Shown here: positions 51,195-59,869 of the stretch, piece by piece | Position numbering within the stretch: position 1 is the first letter of the stretch | Layout: each line of letters begins with the position of its first letter | Source: CATOSP01 sp965197545 | GTDB lineage: Bacteria > Chloroflexota > Dehalococcoidia > Lucifugimonadales > UBA3495 | DNA length: 64,000 bases | Assembly: GCA_965197545.1 (NCBI GenBank) | Contig: CBDANJ010000008.1 | Location: 930,001 to 994,000 of the forward strand | Reading direction: 5' to 3' | Translations under genes and position numbers: made by a program | Notes under the pieces: model-generated | What the model was told of the DNA's origin: nothing | What the model saw: the letters and a program-made list of their open reading frames with translations, nothing else | Database searches by the model: none

Positions 51195-52879
51195 CGCTGA
51201 CCGATTGCGAGACCGGCCTGCTGCGCCGGTTGGCGGAGAAGCCCTTCGCCGACCGGCTGGACCTGGCGGCCCTGTCCGGCTGGTCCCGGGGCGCAGTCTA
51301 CGCTGGTATGGATAGGTTGCAAGAAAGGGGGATGGTTGACGCCATCCCCCACGCTTCGCCTCTGCTGCCGCCCACCAAGAGATATTACCTCACTGCCCAC
51401 GGTCTGCGACGTCTGGCGGAGGTCGAGGGAACCGCCTTTGAGGACTTGCTACGCTGCTGGCCTGTTTCCGGCCAGCGGCGGCGCGTTCTGTTGGAACGGC
51501 TGGACGCCCTGGCCGTCATCTACCGCCTGGCCGCCGCCGTGTCCAACGTGGCCTTCCCCACCGGCATCCGGTTGTTCCGGGCCGCGCCGGTGGACGCCGC
51601 AGTCGTCCTCTCCGACGGGCGGACCATTGCCGTCGTCCGCCAGGGACTCACCGCCGACCGCACTGGCTTTTCCAAGCGGCTGTGGCGTCTCAGGGAGGGG
51701 CCGCTCCCCGGCGGTCTGCTGGTGCTGGCCCCCGACGAGGTGCGGCTGCGCCAGGCCCGCCGTATGCTGGCCGGGGCGAGGTTCCCCGTGTACCTGGCCC
51801 TGGAGAAAGACGCCGCCCTGGCTGGGCCGGACTCCCCGGTGTGGCATCCCCCCTCAATCGCCGCCGCCCTGGACCTGCGCTATGTGCTGACCCACCTGGA
51901 CCGGAGCGGGGAGGTGCCGGTGGAGGCCCAGCCCGCGCGGGCGGCTCTCCCTGATGACATCGACCTCGACGCACTCGCCCCGGACTGGCTGCTGCCCGCC
52001 GTGCTCGGTCTCGCCGAGAAACGCGCCCTGGACCTGCTCTCCGACTGGCTCTGGGCGTCCCGGCGGGACCTGGCGGGGCTGATGGGAGTGTCCACCCGGC
52101 GGGTGTCCCAGTTGACGGAAAGGCTGGAAGAGTTCGGACTGCTGAGCCACGCCAACGCCCGGGGAACTCGGCGGCTGGCCCTGTCGGACCGGGCGCTGGC
52201 GCTTTTGGCCCGCCGCGACCGTACCTCGGTGGGAACGGCCAGGCGGCGGTGGAGCGCTGCGCCGCTGGACCCCGAAGCGCCGCTGACCTGGCGCAACGTC
52301 TCCGGCTCCCGCAGCCGCCAGTTGCTGCGCAACGCCGAACACACCGGCGCGGTCCATTGGTTCCTGGCCGCGTTGAGAACCCAAGCCAGCGGCCAGGGCT
52401 GGGAAGTCGTGCAGCTCGACCCGCCCAACCGGGCGTCGCGCTACTTCCGCCACGACGGGCGGCTGCACTCGGTGCGGCCCGACGCCTCCGGCGTCCTGCG
52501 CCGGGGCGAACAAACCGTTCCCTTCTTCCTGGAGTGGGAGCGGCGGGCGGTGCGCCCCATCACCATGGCGGCGAGGCTGGCCCCCTACCTGCGCTACTAC
52601 TCGACGCGGCGGCCCCTGGACGACCACGGCGCGGCGCCCGCCGTCCTGGTGGTCTTCGACGACGAGCTGGCCGCCAGCCACTTCCTGCGGGTGGCAAGGG
52701 AGGAGATGGAGCGGGCCGGGGTGGAGGTTCCGTTGTGGGTATCCAACAAGGCCGCCCTCACGAGCCTCGGGCCACAGGGACGGGCCTGGCTCACCCCCGG
52801 CGGTTGGGATTGGGCTTGCCCATTTTCCCGTAGACCATTGCCACAGGCCGCGAACGGCGCCACCGGGCTTTCCACCTAG
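51191..52879 (+). CDS. Replication-relaxation family protein
   Basis: 562 residues overlapping the coupling ATPase gene by 4 nt. An N-terminal winged helix (LDLAALSGWSRGAVYAGMDR), a second HTH (LAGLMGVSTRRVSQLTERLE, about 295-315) and a C-terminal PD-(D/E)xK-like region (PFFLEWERRAVRPITMAA, then YLRYYS) fit the Replic_Relax family, which accompanies TraD-like ATPases in integrative elements and is thought to act in DNA processing. The reaction is unproven. The frame is intact. Confidence 0.65.
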   Translation: MTLTDCETGLLRRLAEKPFADRLDLAALSGWSRGAVYAGMDRLQERGMVDAIPHASPLLPPTKRYYLTAHGLRRLAEVEGTAFEDLLRCWPVSGQRRRVLLERLDALAVIYRLAAAVSNVAFPTGIRLFRAAPVDAAVVLSDGRTIAVVRQGLTADRTGFSKRLWRLREGPLPGGLLVLAPDEVRLRQARRMLAGARFPVYLALEKDAALAGPDSPVWHPPSIAAALDLRYVLTHLDRSGEVPVEAQPARAALPDDIDLDALAPDWLLPAVLGLAEKRALDLLSDWLWASRRDLAGLMGVSTRRVSQLTERLEEFGLLSHANARGTRRLALSDRALALLARRDRTSVGTARRRWSAAPLDPEAPLTWRNVSGSRSRQLLRNAEHTGAVHWFLAALRTQASGQGWEVVQLDPPNRASRYFRHDGRLHSVRPDASGVLRRGEQTVPFFLEWERRAVRPITMAARLAPYLRYYSTRRPLDDHGAAPAVLVVFDDELAASHFLRVAREEMERAGVEVPLWVSNKAALTSLGPQGRAWLTPGGWDWACPFSRRPLPQAANGATGLST

Positions 52880-52988
52880 ACCGGCCGGCAAGTCCTCCTT
52901 GACCTGGAACTTTCCGGTAGGGGTGGGGGTGTTTTGGACTCTGCGGATTGCGGCATGGGCGGGCTGTTGCTAGACTTGGGAGTGTTTT

Positions 52989-53525
52989 ATGGCGACTCAG
53001 ATGCTGGATTTGAATGACCTGGGGGCCGGGCAACCGGGCCTGACCGCCCAACTTGGCGGGGCGATGGCGCAGGCTGGGGCTGTCTGCTTGGAACATGAAG
53101 GACATATCCCCGGGACTCGACTCTTCGTAAGAGGGACCATCCAAACCAGTCATGTCCTGAACTGGGCAGAGGTAACCGGGCAGGAACGCCGGACCTAGGC
53201 CGACCTCCGGGAGGCCACGGAAATGGGCGCTGAGGGCGTCGCGATCCTGCTGATCCAGCGGGAAACCGGCTACGTGGCGATAGAGCGCGCCGCGATAGGC
53301 ACACACATTGACCGCTGGCTGGGCCACGAATCCGATGCCCCCTACTTCCAGCGCAAGGCGAGGCTGGAGGTTTCCGGCATTCTCCGGGGCAGCGATGGAG
53401 ATGTGAGAAGGCGGGTACGGGAGAAAATGGACCGCCTGGCGTTGACCGGCGACCGGTTGCCCGCCTACGTGGTGGTGGTGGAGTTCAGCGGACCGCAGGC
53501 CGAGGTAGTGAGCGATGAGCACTGA
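52989..53525 (+). pseudogene. Conserved hypothetical protein split by in-frame TAG
   Basis: Two open stretches in the same frame, 52989-53198 and 53223-53525, joined by a TAG at 53196 followed by ADLREATEMGAEGVAILL. Read through, it is a 178-residue protein with ALLIQ-type helices, the WLG motif (HIDRWLGHESDAPYFQRKA) and YVVVVEFSGPQAEVV at the end. I recall this as a widespread family of unknown function, paired with the next gene. The stop looks like a point mutation. The second part could be made alone from ATG 53223. Confidence 0.7.
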
Positions 53526-53868
53526 GAACAGCCCGCACAACCAGGCAATGGACTTGGTGGAAACCGCAATCCTGGAACGAACGCGGGGCAACACCGAAAG
53601 AACGAGCCAGCTTTACGCCCAGGCGCTGGAACTGGAACTGGCGTCCATACGGGAACTGGAAGAGCGGAATGACCTGGCCGAGCCAACCTGGTCGGTCCTG
53701 CATCGCAGCGCCGGGTGGATGGCTTTCAACAGCGGCCAACCCCGCCTCGCCGAGAAACTCGCCTGCAAAGCCCTGGCCGGAGACCCCCACCCGGAAATTG
53801 CCGAGGAACTGCGGGACCTGCTGGGGCAGGTCCGCGCCCGGATGGCCGGGGAAGGAAAAGTGGCATAG
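53515..53868 (+). CDS. Helical protein paired with the TAG-split gene
   Basis: 117 residues, helical, TPR-like. LYAQALELELASIRELEE and RLAEKLACKALAGDPHPEIA resemble a conserved family whose genes follow the preceding one in many bacteria (from memory). The start overlaps that gene by 11 nt. It may bind its partner. No enzymatic motif. Confidence 0.65.
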   Translation: MSTENSPHNQAMDLVETAILERTRGNTERTSQLYAQALELELASIRELEERNDLAEPTWSVLHRSAGWMAFNSGQPRLAEKLACKALAGDPHPEIAEELRDLLGQVRARMAGEGKVA

Positions 53869-53956
53869 CGAAGGCCGCGATGCGGCCGGCGGTCCGGGCT
53901 GGAATTACCCCGCACGCGGCCCGGCTGACCGGGTGGGTCTTGACCCGTTGCCGGAG

Positions 53957-54430
53957 TCAGTATGCTGGGCAACTATTGCTCTGGATCGTCCCGTCAGCTC
54001 CCCATTCCAGGACCATAGGCGCCTGGAGCCGGACGAACTCCTCCGGCACCCCGAAGTAGTCCGCCACCTCCAAAGAGCAGGTGAAACCCTCCCCTATTGC
54101 CTCCCGGTCGTCGGTGAGCAGGGTGTGGGCGAAGTCCTGGGCCTCCCGCTCGTACCTGTAACCCAGCATGGTCTTCTGATAAACCCACAGGTGGTTTCCT
54201 GGGTGCATCATCTTGTGCCCCAGGGCGTGGGCGATGTACCAACGGCTCTCCTCCGTTCCCAGCCGCTCGGCGATGCAGATGTACCCGTCCACCTCGATCT
54301 CCCTCTGCTTCACCAGCGGCAGCCGCTTCACCGGATACCCCATGATGTCGGCCACGGCCTCCGCGTCCACGCGGCCCGTCAGCCCCAGCTTACGCCGCAG
54401 GGCCGCGCCCCTTTTCTCGGCCCGGGTCAT
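53957..54430 (-). CDS. ImmA/IrrE-like protein with altered active site
   Basis: 157 residues from ATG 54430. The helical zincin core aligns as WYIAHALGHKMMHPG (64-78): the HExxH becomes H68-A69-L-G-H72, so the catalytic Glu is replaced by Ala (codon GCC). The later acidic part EREAQDFAHTLL is preserved. ImmA proteases cleave the cognate repressor to turn an integrative element on. With Ala this one should be unable to hydrolyse peptide bonds but may still bind. The start overlaps the XRE gene stop as ATGA. Confidence 0.72.
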   Translation of the reverse strand: MTRAEKRGAALRRKLGLTGRVDAEAVADIMGYPVKRLPLVKQREIEVDGYICIAERLGTEESRWYIAHALGHKMMHPGNHLWVYQKTMLGYRYEREAQDFAHTLLTDDREAIGEGFTCSLEVADYFGVPEEFVRLQAPMVLEWGADGTIQSNSCPAY

Positions 54431-54795
54431 CCTCCAGCCTCCGTCCTCCTCCGCCGCTCCTGGCGGACGAAGTTGACGAAGTTCTGGATGGTCTCGATGT
54501 CCTCCAACGGCAAGCCTTCGACCGCATCGTAGAAGGACACGCTGGCCTCCTTGAGCAGCTCGGCTTCCAGGACGTCCCGGCCCAGTATCCAGGCGGTGCT
54601 GACCCCGCAGTGGAAGGCCAGTTCCTCCAGGTGCTCGTGCTTCGGCTTCACCCGGCCCGCCTCCCAGGACCAGACGGTCTGAGAAGTAACCCCCACCTGC
54701 CGGGCCAGTTCCTTCTGAGTCAGCCCCAGCTTGGTCCGGGCCTCCCTGACCCGGTCCCCGATGTTCTTCCACGGATACTCCCTGGCTTCAGGCAT
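54427..54795 (-). CDS. XRE-family repressor (ImmR-like)
   Basis: 122 residues. HTH_3 domain at 12-65 (LGLTQKELARQVGVTSQTVW, then EAGRVKPKHEHLEEL) with a C-terminal tail of acidic helices. Gene order, a 4-nt overlap with the ImmA-like gene and divergent transcription from a small HTH gene resemble the immunity control region of integrative elements. It probably binds the palindrome at 54901. Confidence 0.85.
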   Translation of the reverse strand: MPEAREYPWKNIGDRVREARTKLGLTQKELARQVGVTSQTVWSWEAGRVKPKHEHLEELAFHCGVSTAWILGRDVLEAELLKEASVSFYDAVEGLPLEDIETIQNFVNFVRQERRRRTEAGG

Positions 54796-54900
54796 GAGGG
54801 ACTTCCCTCCCGGTGTGCATAGCTGCTAATTCAGTGGAATAATATAGTACATTAGTTCGTCTTTGTCTTGCCCCCCGCCCGGCGGCTTCCTACAATCACA

Positions 54901-54925
54901 CTAAACACACTCTAAGTGTGTTTAG
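54901..54925. promoter_or_regulatory. Perfect palindromic operator
   Basis: CTAAACACACT, a 3-bp spacer CTA, then AGTGTGTTTAG: 11-bp arms, perfect. It lies between the divergent XRE repressor (start 54795) and the HTH gene (start 54952), a short AT-rich stretch. It fits a repressor-binding site and could form a cruciform. It is not followed by a T-tract, so it is not a terminator. Confidence 0.7.
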
Positions 54926-54951
54926 ACTATACCAGGACCGCTGGTGAATCA

Positions 54952-55197
54952 ATGGCACGCCGCAAGCGCCCCGTTATACGGCTCAGGTCCCAGGTCCTCT
55001 GGGACTGCCTGGCCCGGATGAAGCGAACCCAGAACTGGCTGGCCGACCAGCTGGGCATCAGCCGCAGCCACCTGTCCATGCTGGTCAACCAGAACCGCGC
55101 TCCGTCGGGCAGGCTGCGCAACCGGATGCTGCGGTTCCTGGGTTTGAGGGATTTCAATGAGTTGTTCTACTTCGAGTACCCCGACAGCGGGGAGTAA
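54952..55197 (+). CDS. Small HTH protein
   Basis: 81 residues from ATG 54952. The helix-turn-helix is TQNWLADQLGISRSHLSMLV. The basic start MARRKRPVIRL and acidic end FEYPDSGE match the small regulator at 47752. It is the first gene to the right of the palindrome and is likely controlled by it. Confidence 0.8.
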   Translation: MARRKRPVIRLRSQVLWDCLARMKRTQNWLADQLGISRSHLSMLVNQNRAPSGRLRNRMLRFLGLRDFNELFYFEYPDSGE

Positions 55198-55510
55198 CCC
55201 TTCGCCTGTCTTGTTCCGGGGCGGACCGCAACTGGTCATCGCCGGGCGCCCCTTGCTCTACGGCTCCGGCGTCCTGCCCGAGGACTTTGTTGAGCGGTTG
55301 GAACGCCTCAAGCACGCCACAGACCTCACCTGGAACGGTTTCGCCGACGCCCTCGGCGCGGACCGCAAGCAGGTGCTTCGATGGAAGGAGGACGGCACCG
55401 AACCCTGCGGCGGGGCCATGCTCTCCATTGTCCGCCTAGCCGGTGTGGTTCCCGGCGGCCTGGACCTGATCATGGGCGACGGGTTCCTGGCGTCCCTGTG
55501 GAGGCTGTAG
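55157..55510 (+). CDS. HTH-type protein
   Basis: Up to 117 residues. The region LERLKHATDLTWNGFADALG with ADRKQVLRWKEDG is an XRE-like helix-turn-helix in the C-terminal two thirds. The ATG at 55157 overlaps the previous gene by 41 nt, so the true start may be internal, near 55214-55274. It lies in a run of small regulators. Confidence 0.65.
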   Translation: MSCSTSSTPTAGSNPSPVLFRGGPQLVIAGRPLLYGSGVLPEDFVERLERLKHATDLTWNGFADALGADRKQVLRWKEDGTEPCGGAMLSIVRLAGVVPGGLDLIMGDGFLASLWRL

Positions 55511-55513
55511 TCA

Positions 55514-55776
55514 ATGCCCCGACAGCAGATGCACCACCGCGGGGGTACTACGAGTTCCCCGACGACTTCCCAGAGTGCCTGAGACGGTTCAAGGAGGCCA
55601 GCGGGCTGTCCTGGAGCGAGCTGGCCCGCCGCCTGGGGACCAGCCCGCTGACCATCCGGCGCTGGCTCCACGGCGTCCAACCCACCTCCCACTACCTGCT
55701 GGCCCTCCAGGACCTGGCCGAGGAGCTGGGCCTGGCCCACCTGCTGCCCAGGGCCAGGGTGCTGCACCGGGAGTAG
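55514..55776 (+). pseudogene. HTH-type protein, frameshift in a G-run
   Basis: ATG 55514 follows the previous stop by 3 nt, but after MPRQQMHHRGG the frame must change at the five-G run (55541-55545); six G would continue into YYEFPDDFPECLRRFKEASG and the HTH SWSELARRLGTSPLTIRRWL. No other good start serves the second frame. Homologous in form to the neighbouring small regulators. Confidence 0.6.
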
Positions 55777-56024
55777 GCCGCGAGGGTAAGCCCCGACCTG
55801 CTTCCCTTCCCTCCCCCTACTGATAGCCTCCCCGCTCCCGGCTACACCGCCGCCCACTCGGTTTGCCCTCCACCCTCGGCGGATTCACCGCCGTTCTCCA
55901 TCCGCATGAATCATGGGTGAACCACCCTATAAGCGGTTCCAACCTGCGTTCCCGCCATCCACACTGGTTTGAAACGGGCGCCCTATAAAAGAGAACTCCC
56001 GCCAGGACCCCAGGGAGCAACGAT

Positions 56025-56237
56025 TTGGCAGGAACCAGGAACCAGGGCAAACCGAAAAATCCCAGGTACGCCGGGCCGGAACCGCGCATCGGCCGAATTG
56101 AATGCCATCCGGCTCCCGACGCCGAGGACCGCCTGCGCCGCCTCTTCACCCTCCTGGCCAAGCACATCTCAAGGGAAGGCTCGAAGCAGCCCGAGCAGCA
56201 ATCATTTTTGGAGGACGGCAGCGCCGAAGTAGAGTGA
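56025..56237 (+). CDS. Small protein preceding the recombinase
   Basis: 70 residues from TTG 56025, with AGGGAG 7 nt upstream. The distinctive part is HPAPDAEDRLRRLFTLLAKH, a pattern that I recall in small genes ahead of large serine recombinases of Chloroflexota. The function is unknown; a directionality factor is possible. It is basic at the start and helical at the end. Confidence 0.6.
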   Translation: MAGTRNQGKPKNPRYAGPEPRIGRIECHPAPDAEDRLRRLFTLLAKHISREGSKQPEQQSFLEDGSAEVE

Positions 56238-56419
56238 GGCGGTTTGCCTATGGCGACGCGGGAGGGATACAGCGACGAACGGCTGACCGTCAGCCCTTTG
56301 ACGCCCATCAGCCCGTCGGGTATCATCCAAGAGACAAGTTGGCCCGGCGGTGCTATCAACACCCCGGGCCATGGCGCCACCTGCAGTGACAGGTGATGCA
56401 GTGGTATTGTACTACTTGC

Positions 56420-56454
56420 AGACCCGTCCCCGGCAGGGGGCGGGTCTTTTTTTG
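56420..56454 (+). terminator. Rho-independent terminator upstream of recombinase
   Basis: AGACCCG..CCC loop GGG..CGGGTCT followed by seven T. It ends about 30 nt before the recombinase start and would isolate that gene from upstream transcription, unless antitermination occurs. Confidence 0.8.
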
Positions 56455-56484
56455 TTTCAACGACACAAGTGTAGGGAGGAAATC

Positions 56485-58140
56485 ATGGCGAACAACACAC
56501 CGAAGCGCCAACAGCAGGCCAACGGTCAGAGGGCGGCCATCTACGCCCGCGTCTCGGACAAGAGCCAGGACGGGGAGGACAAGACCTCAATCTCCGAGCA
56601 GATTTCCGACATGGAGGCCCATTGCCAGCGCCGGGGGCTGACCATCACCGCCCGCTACCAGGAGGTGGGCCGGGGCTGGTCCAAGAATCGCCCCGAGTTC
56701 CAGCGGATGCTGGCCGACGCCAAGCAGGGGCGCTTCGACACCATCGTCTGCTGGAAGTCCGACCGGCTCAGCCGGGGCATGTACCCCGCCGCCGTTCTCA
56801 TGGAAGTAATCGAGGCATACCAGATTGACCTGGAAGCCGTCATGGACGCCATCGACATGAAGACCTTCGGCCTGATGGCCGCCATCGGCAAGATCGAGCT
56901 GGATAACTTCCGGGAGCGGGCCTCCATGGGAAAGCGCGGCTCGGCCAAGCAGGGCCGCATCCCGGTCAACAACGTCCCCTTCGGCTACCGCCTCGGAGAG
57001 GGCCGCAGGCCGTTGGTGGAGGAGGCTGAGGTCGAGGTAATCCGCCGCGTCTTTCAGATGTACGTCCGCGAGGAAATGGGCGCTCCCGCCATCGCCCGGC
57101 AGCTCACCGCCGAGGGCGTGCCCACGCCCCACAACGTCGGGCGCTGGTACGACCGCACCGTGACTCGCATCCTGGGGACCGAGGCTTACCGGGGCACCTG
57201 GTGGTTCGGCAAGGTCCGCCACGTCGCCACCGAGCAAGGGATGAGGAGATACGGCCGGCCCGAGGACGAGTGGGTCGGGGTTCCCTTCCCACCCGTGATC
57301 GACGAGGAGACCTGGCAGCAGGCCCAGGAAGCCAAGAAGCAACGGCTTACCCGGTCGGGCCGAAACACCAAGATTTTCTACCTCCTGCAGCACCTGATCC
57401 GGTGCGCCGAGTGTGGCTACATCATGGGCTGCCAGGCGAATAGACGCCAGACCGTCAAGCGGGACGGCAAGTCCTACAAGTACGAGCTGGACCCGCCCCA
57501 CCGCTACTACCGTTGCTACGGAAAACTCAACATCGGCGTGAAGTGCCGGGAGCACGGCTATATCCGGGCGGAACGGCTGGAAGAACTGGTCTGGGGCCAG
57601 GTTAAGAAGATGTTGGAGAACCCGGGCCTGATCGTCGCCGGCATCGAGTCCCTCAACTCCCAGGCGGACGCCGACGGGGTGGCGGAGGAGATCGCCAGGG
57701 CGGAGCGCGACCTGCAAAAGGTCCAGGTGGAGGAGGATCGGGCCATCCGGCTCTACGTGTCTGGGAAGATAACCGAGGCCCAGCTTGACCACCAGCGCAA
57801 GTTCATCACCGAGCGGTTGGAGACTCTGCGGGAGAAGCTGAACGATTACCGGGCCAGGGAATCGGCGCAATCAGAGCAGTGGGAACTGGCGGAGCGAGTA
57901 GTGCAGTGGGCCGAGTGGATCGGCGACGGATTGGACGAGTTGCCCCAGGAAGAGCGGCGGGAGGTGCTGCGGCTGCTTCTGGACGGGGCGACCATCGACA
58001 AGAACAACCGGGTCAACCTGACCCTGGCAATCCCGACTGAGGATTTTCTAGCGATTGCAGGACCGGAGCCGATTACAGCGTCTACACCATGCGGCAGGCG
58101 TCGCGCCGCTCCTGGCGCATCGGGCAGACCCGCCCGGTGA
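56485..58140 (+). CDS. Large serine recombinase
   Basis: 552 residues from ATG 56485, with GGGAGGAAAT before it. The resolvase domain (17-160) has the nucleophile S24 in YARVSDKSQ and the later arginines in WKSDRLSRGMYP; a recombinase domain follows (VNNVPFGYRLGEG), then a zinc ribbon (CAECGYIMGC, with C-x6-C type pair in RCYGKLNIGVKC) and a coiled coil. Such enzymes integrate and excise elements. The last 23 codons (from 58071) are read in a different frame from the SNF2 helicase sequence, so its stop seems to be supplied by the target DNA. Confidence 0.93.
   Translation: MANNTPKRQQQANGQRAAIYARVSDKSQDGEDKTSISEQISDMEAHCQRRGLTITARYQEVGRGWSKNRPEFQRMLADAKQGRFDTIVCWKSDRLSRGMYPAAVLMEVIEAYQIDLEAVMDAIDMKTFGLMAAIGKIELDNFRERASMGKRGSAKQGRIPVNNVPFGYRLGEGRRPLVEEAEVEVIRRVFQMYVREEMGAPAIARQLTAEGVPTPHNVGRWYDRTVTRILGTEAYRGTWWFGKVRHVATEQGMRRYGRPEDEWVGVPFPPVIDEETWQQAQEAKKQRLTRSGRNTKIFYLLQHLIRCAECGYIMGCQANRRQTVKRDGKSYKYELDPPHRYYRCYGKLNIGVKCREHGYIRAERLEELVWGQVKKMLENPGLIVAGIESLNSQADADGVAEEIARAERDLQKVQVEEDRAIRLYVSGKITEAQLDHQRKFITERLETLREKLNDYRARESAQSEQWELAERVVQWAEWIGDGLDELPQEERREVLRLLLDGATIDKNNRVNLTLAIPTEDFLAIAGPEPITASTPCGRRRAAPGASGRPAR
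58060..58080. other. Likely element-target junction (attachment site)
   Basis: The SNF2 coding frame becomes recognisable from GATTACAGC at 58071 onward, while the recombinase family sequence (LTLAIPTEDFLAIAG) ends just before. This is where integration into the helicase gene would place the crossover. Only one end is visible; the other half-site was not found. Confidence 0.5.
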
Positions 58141-58607
58141 AGGTCATCTTCATGGTCTACGAGAACACGATCCAGACGGACGCACTCAAGCTCGTCGCCA
58201 AGAAGATGCAGAGCTCCCTGGCGGTGGAGGGAGAGCTGCCCGAGGACGGGCTGACCACCTTCGGAGACGACAGCCAGGACCTGATAATGACGCTGGCCCG
58301 GCAGATCATCAACGAAACGGAGCTGAAGGCTGGAGACTCGCTGGAGAACATATTTGCCCGGGCCCGGGAGTCGGAGCGGGAGAACGAGCGGTACTTGGTG
58401 GACGACGATTGGGGCGTGGACGCAACCCAGCCGGAGCTAGGGCCGGGACCCGAGCCGGAGCCGGAGCAACCGAGCATATTCTCCTGGACGGAGTTCATGG
58501 CCCAGCCTGTGAAGACCACCGGAAAGCGGCGGCGGAAGGAGCCGGAGGCGCCGTCCCTGTTCCAGTGGGCGGTGGAACAGGAGACCGCCGGGAGCCAGGG
58601 TAAATAG
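58071..58607 (+). pseudogene. SNF2 helicase C-terminal fragment
   Basis: About 178 residues from DYSVYTMRQASRRSWRIGQT, which is the last helicase motif (VI) of SWI2/SNF2 ATPases, followed by VKVIFMVYENTIQTDALK and an acidic tail. The two RecA domains upstream of this are absent, so the gene is truncated at its 5' side. The first ATG is at 58089. It looks like the original target gene of the recombinase or part of the adjoining phage-like segment. Confidence 0.82.
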
Positions 58608-58736
58608 ACAAGCCGTCGCTATAAGAAGCAGGGGAAACCGCGGAGCGAGGCCTCGGACCGGGCGGAGCCCGAACAGGAAACCGGGACAAAGCCCCCCTAT
58701 GGTAGCATGAAAAAAGACCAACGAGGGGGAGACGGA

Positions 58737-59766
58737 ATGGCGGAAGAACAACACTGGCAACCCATCGCCTCTTTGGAACTGGACCGGGAGGAGCCGCCTC
58801 ACCTCAGAATATCCTCGGCGGGGAGATGCCCCCGGGCCTCGGCCTACGCGGCGGCGGGAGAACCGGAGTCAAACCCACCCGGCAACCAGGCCAGGAACCG
58901 GATGGCAATGGGCCACATGGCCGAGGTCCTGATCCTGAAGGAGCTGGAGCGAAACGGCTGGGAGACCGAGCACACCGTCCTCTCCGAGGGAGGCCAGCTG
59001 GAGCTGGAAATGGAGTTGCCCGGAGCGGGCGCGACGATCACGGGGCACCCCGACGGGATATGCCGGCATCCCGACCTCACCAACAACCAATGGGTCACGC
59101 TGGAGTGCAAGTCAATGGGCCCGGAACGGGCCCTGGAGGTGGAACGGGACGGCGTCGCTCGTCTACCCCGCGTACATCGCCCAGATCGGCCTCTACGGCC
59201 GTAGGATGTTCGAGATGAAGCTCGTGTCCCACCCGGAGCGGGGCGTATTCGGCATGATGGACCGGGAGGGGCGGATGATACCGCCGGAACGGGTCTCCTG
59301 GGAAAGGCAGTTCATCGACGAGACGATGACGAAGCAGGCCGGAGCCGCCATGGCGGCGAAGAAGGGAGAACTCACCGGACGGCCCTACCCCCAGAGCTCC
59401 AGCGAGTGCAAGTATTGCAACTACCACTCCACCTGCTGGGGGATGGACCCGGAGCAAGAGGAGGACCCCAGCGGGAAGCGGACGGTAACGAGCGAGCAGC
59501 AGGAGGTGATCGAGGCGGCCCGGACCTGGAGGGAACTGAAGCCCAGGGTGGACAAGGCCCGGGACATGCTCCAGGCGGTGTCCAACTCGGCCGGGGGCGC
59601 CGACGTCGTGGTCGAAGGAGTCATCGGCGGCTACTTCCAACCCCGGAGCGAGCGGTTCTACGACCCCGAGGCCCTGGAGCGGGTGGTCCCCGCGGACATC
59701 CTCCAGAAATGCCTGGTCAACCGCCGGGAGAAGCCCCCCGCCTTCTGGGTCAGGACGGCCAGGTAG
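58737..59766 (+). pseudogene. RecB/Cas4-like PD-(D/E)xK nuclease, frameshifted
   Basis: Start ATG 58737 with GGGGGAG before it. The nuclease core is GHPDGICRHPD with WVTLECKSMG; then, after the frame change near 59150 (an extra G in CGGG), comes SLVYPAYIAQIGLYGRRMF. The C-terminus has the cysteines of SECKYCNYHSTCWG, as in 4Fe-4S RecB/Cas4-type nucleases. Removing one base gives about 343 residues. Found in phages and plasmids for DNA processing; there are no CRISPR genes nearby. Confidence 0.75.
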
Positions 59767-59869
59767 CAGGGGAGGCGTGCTTGCGCTTATGACTGCGAGG
59801 AAAGGGCCGGGGCGCGGTTCCGGGTGTTGGGGTGCGCCGCGCCCCGAGCATACGCCAGGAGAAGAGGAC

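Noticed and set aside
56587..57870. 427-codon minus frame opposite the recombinase
   Set aside because: It lacks any family character; the plus strand has the full serine recombinase domain set. High GC creates long antisense frames.
58737..59766. Cas4 of a CRISPR system
   Set aside because: No other cas genes or repeats; the protein is closer in layout to phage RecB-like nucleases.
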